From the NCBI GenBank assembly GCA_946540705.1, contig CAMNJD010000220.1, positions 1-5,919 on the forward strand: a stretch of DNA of 5,919 bases, given 5' to 3'. The DNA comes from an uncultured Ruminococcus sp. GTDB taxonomy: Bacteria; Bacillota; Clostridia; Oscillospirales; Ruminococcaceae. Numbering within the stretch: position 1 is the stretch's first letter; each line of letters begins with the position of its first letter. This document shows positions 5,601 to 5,919 of this stretch, piece by piece. The notes beneath the pieces were generated by a model, which saw only the letters and a program-made list of their open reading frames with translations, searched no databases and was not told where the DNA came from. A program made the position numbers and the translations under genes.

Positions 5601-5919
5601 TATCCTATGAGTATGATTCAAGAGGAAATGTCTCCAAGGTTTCTCAAGGATCAAATTTGATAGCTGAATATCAGTATGATGCATTGAATCAGCTGATATC
5701 AGAGAAGCTTCCCCAGCAGAGCCTGACTTATACATATACCTATGACACATGCGGAAATATTCGTAAGGTAAAAACAACAGATACCAAGAAGAACTCGACA
5801 ACAACCAATACCTATGAGTATACGGATTCTGATTGGAAAGACCTGCTGACGAGCTACAACGGCCAGACAATCACCTATGATGCTGTTGGCAATCCGCTGA
5901 CGTACAACAACGGCACAGC
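2609..5919 (+). CDS. C-terminal continuation: RHS segment, two jelly-roll modules and YD repeats (no own start, 3' partial)
   Basis: This frame is open without a stop for 1103 codons, to the window edge. It takes up the protein exactly where the first fragment loses sense: KVFANGY, then LVKIQDSHQNIIYLEYNGK. It is therefore the rest of the same gene. It opens with RHS-like sequence (LTYGTDHYLSGIKDRSGRVT, IKHPDGTTADYKY). It then has an Asp-rich turn (GADAKADTDDD, about 3131-3163), two tandem jelly-roll-like modules (about 3380-4320) and at least ten degenerate YD repeats. The last codons seen are YDAVGNPLTYNNGT, which in this family usually precede the conserved RHS-associated core. The frame has no good start: the first GTG is at 2747 and the first ATG at 3083, neither with a clear ribosome-binding sequence. 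Independent translation is therefore doubtful. The frame is open upstream only to the TAA at 2573-2575. Confidence 0.85.
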   Translation, partial: MVKIQDSHQNIIYLEYNGKTYSTSDNAWSPLPETATSRPTNRVTGIVQINNGAGINRIATLTYGTDHYLSGIKDRSGRVTTFSYVTDSVTGAKNLTQIKHPDGTTADYKYQAGGYLIDAYDGEGKNGIKYDYYWWPVLGILYVTEYSKENGNIITGAKMSIGYGDTHRKIFRDYGADAKADTDDDIITHTTFDNAGRTVNTISLDRTRTKLYGADSSAYTTNNTSSTGNGKSNNRVTADVAIGQQAMNRLLNSSGEKGNDGSAENWTGAHSGTSTACAVRTDSTHARTGARLFQIWMGDNANSKETRTGSYCQKSQLKSNTEYTFSGYINTNATSLPGDVYAKVLGANGQEIARSKSIDYKTPTEIEDGWERLSVTFTTSSAGAYSCGIYVENATGLTRLDDFQLEQAPACSSYNMLEDGSVEYDWAWSGGAGVKKRDQGNVHDDSYAIKLTGSPTGTSEFWQTIPVYQSSDHTYVLSGWAKANSVPDVSSTSNMTRFFGFYANVVYTDGTHDVHVFSFNPDITDWQYLSGIIVPKAQNKIIQTISVHGLYNKNANAAWFDSIALKKEPAQTYKYDSEGNLVAVNQKGNTPLTSVYAAGTADLQTEKDGNGTYTYSHDPNTHDVTAVANDNVKLSLAYDSKGNTTGTTLVHTGTDTSIDSANKAISSTAKYTSDGNYLTSQTDSSGITTNYSNDENKGLITSSTTAGTTTYYTYNAKNDREDMIYIGGKLAVQYLYENGNLKTIRRTGYQSDTTEATNNSQKIQQDYNYTYDSFGNKTSVRVGNRELATYEYTPNNGNLIKTTYANGNTTELVYDIFDRVVEEKYNGTVKYRYIYNSEGDLAKKIELERTGQELKEVNIVNYEYDSLDRLIHSSEERVENNNKTTEVQRSEHIYDGENRIKSQSWSVGGEADRSESYTYSEKDGTLQTMKTANGENISFGYDALKRLKTISGKHGNNSSFITQTYTYHDRAGQAGGKQLTTNQIADISYSGISDPFHLSYEYDSRGNVSKVSQGSNLIAEYQYDALNQLISEKLPQQSLTYTYTYDTCGNIRKVKTTDTKKNSTTTNTYEYTDSDWKDLLTSYNGQTITYDAVGNPLTYNNGT
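3383..4321 (+). repeat. Two tandem jelly-roll (CBM4/9-like) modules
   Basis: Two units of about 155 codons follow each other and share the same landmarks in the same order. NTEYTFSGYINT (3566-3601) matches DHTYVLSGWAKA (4022-4057). DGWERLSVTF (from 3710) matches TDWQYLSGII (from 4178). TRLDDFQLEQA (from 3800) matches AWFDSIALKKE (4280-4312). The offsets are about 456 to 480 bases. These are hallmarks of carbohydrate-binding-type jelly rolls: central SGW/SGY strand, DW/GW strand and closing D-x-hydrophobic-x-L strand. They probably sit outside the YD shell and bind glycan or add surface contacts. The match is at protein level; the DNA has diverged, so the duplication is old. The binding specificity cannot be told. 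Confidence 0.6.
4322..5919 (+). repeat. YD-repeat (RHS) region, continuing beyond the window
   Basis: Degenerate repeats of the form Y-x-Y-D-x-x-G/x-x-x recur through this segment. Clear copies are YKYDSEGNLVAV (4325-4360), YTYDSFGNKTSV (4913-4948), YEYDSLDRLI (5192-5221), FGYDALKRLKTI (5423-5458), YEYDSRGNVSKV (5606-5641), YQYDALNQLISE (5669-5704), YTYDTCGNIRKV (5735-5770) and ITYDAVGNPLTY (5870-5905). Weaker copies lie between them, for example SLAYDSKGNTTGT and IYDGENRIKS. In known structures such repeats wind into a hollow beta-barrel cage. The spacing tightens after 5600, as usual close to the RHS-associated core. No core motif is reached before the edge. Confidence 0.9.

Larger units (their letters stand above)
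306..5919 (+). pseudogene. Secreted DNRLRE/RHS YD-repeat surface protein, interrupted by a stop and a frameshift, 3' end outside window
   Basis: Read as one gene, this gives at least 1871 codons. Order of parts, in reconstructed residues: signal peptide (1-32), Ala/Gln-rich and acidic linker (about 113-225), beta-rich region ending in LPVTIDPSL (about 233-419), DNRLRE-like domain (about 427-605), RHS entry region with YRDTRGIEDYYT and GSGWRLS (607-800), two jelly-roll-like modules (about 1025-1340), and YD repeats from 1340 to the edge. Proteins of this build are secreted Gram-positive surface proteins. Their YD repeats form a hollow beta-cocoon shell that often encloses a C-terminal toxin. 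Two lesions are seen: TAA at 375-377, and a one-base loss at about 2609 that changes frame. No other stop occurs in the continuing frame from 2609 to 5917, which argues that inactivation is recent, conditional, or a sequence error. No wall-anchor motif is visible because the C-terminus is missing. Family assignment is from recognised motifs, not a search. Confidence 0.8.

Noticed and set aside
1..5919. CRISPR arrays, tRNA or rRNA genes, insertion sequences.
   Set aside because: No evenly spaced identical repeats, no tRNA-like cloverleaf, no transposase motif and no terminal inverted repeats were found. The repetition present is degenerate and protein-level.

Overview
The window is almost entirely one very large plus-strand gene that is not intact as read. 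It encodes a secreted, multidomain RHS/YD-repeat surface protein with an N-terminal DNRLRE-like module, of the type common in Gram-positive gut Clostridia (Lachnospiraceae/Oscillospiraceae-like Firmicutes). The lineage is inferred from the protein architecture, the AGGAGG-type ribosome-binding sequences and the AT-leaning base composition. It cannot be narrowed to a genus from this sequence.

Layout. Bases 1-85 may hold the last codons of an upstream plus-strand gene. Bases 86-130 carry hairpins followed by a T-rich stretch that looks like a terminator. Bases 131-305 are the leader of the large gene. They contain an AT-rich promoter-like segment and a perfect 8-bp hairpin (263-287) whose loop displays a strong Shine-Dalgarno sequence. 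A second GGAGG lies at 301-305. A signal peptide is encoded from 306 (ATG) or 318 (GTG) to the Ala-Leu-Ala cleavage motif ending at 401, but an in-frame TAA at 375-377 cuts it in half. The mature protein begins at about 402. An Ala/Gln-rich and acidic linker leads to a beta-rich region ending in LPVTIDPSL, then a DNRLRE-like domain, then the YRDTRGIEDYYT-type entry into the RHS region.

At 2607-2611 the frame shifts by one base and the first frame stops at 2651. The protein continues in the new frame with no stop for 1103 codons, to the window edge. That part contains two tandem jelly-roll (carbohydrate-binding-like) modules and then a long series of YD repeats. The RHS-associated core and any variable C-terminal toxin or effector tip would lie beyond base 5919.

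The main conclusion is that 306-5919 is a single gene of at least 1871 codons with exactly two visible lesions, a nonsense codon in the signal peptide and a 1-base deletion. It is otherwise undamaged. That fits a very recent pseudogene, a reversibly silenced copy, or assembly error. Minus-strand open frames across 2834-5870 are shadows of the shifted coding frame.
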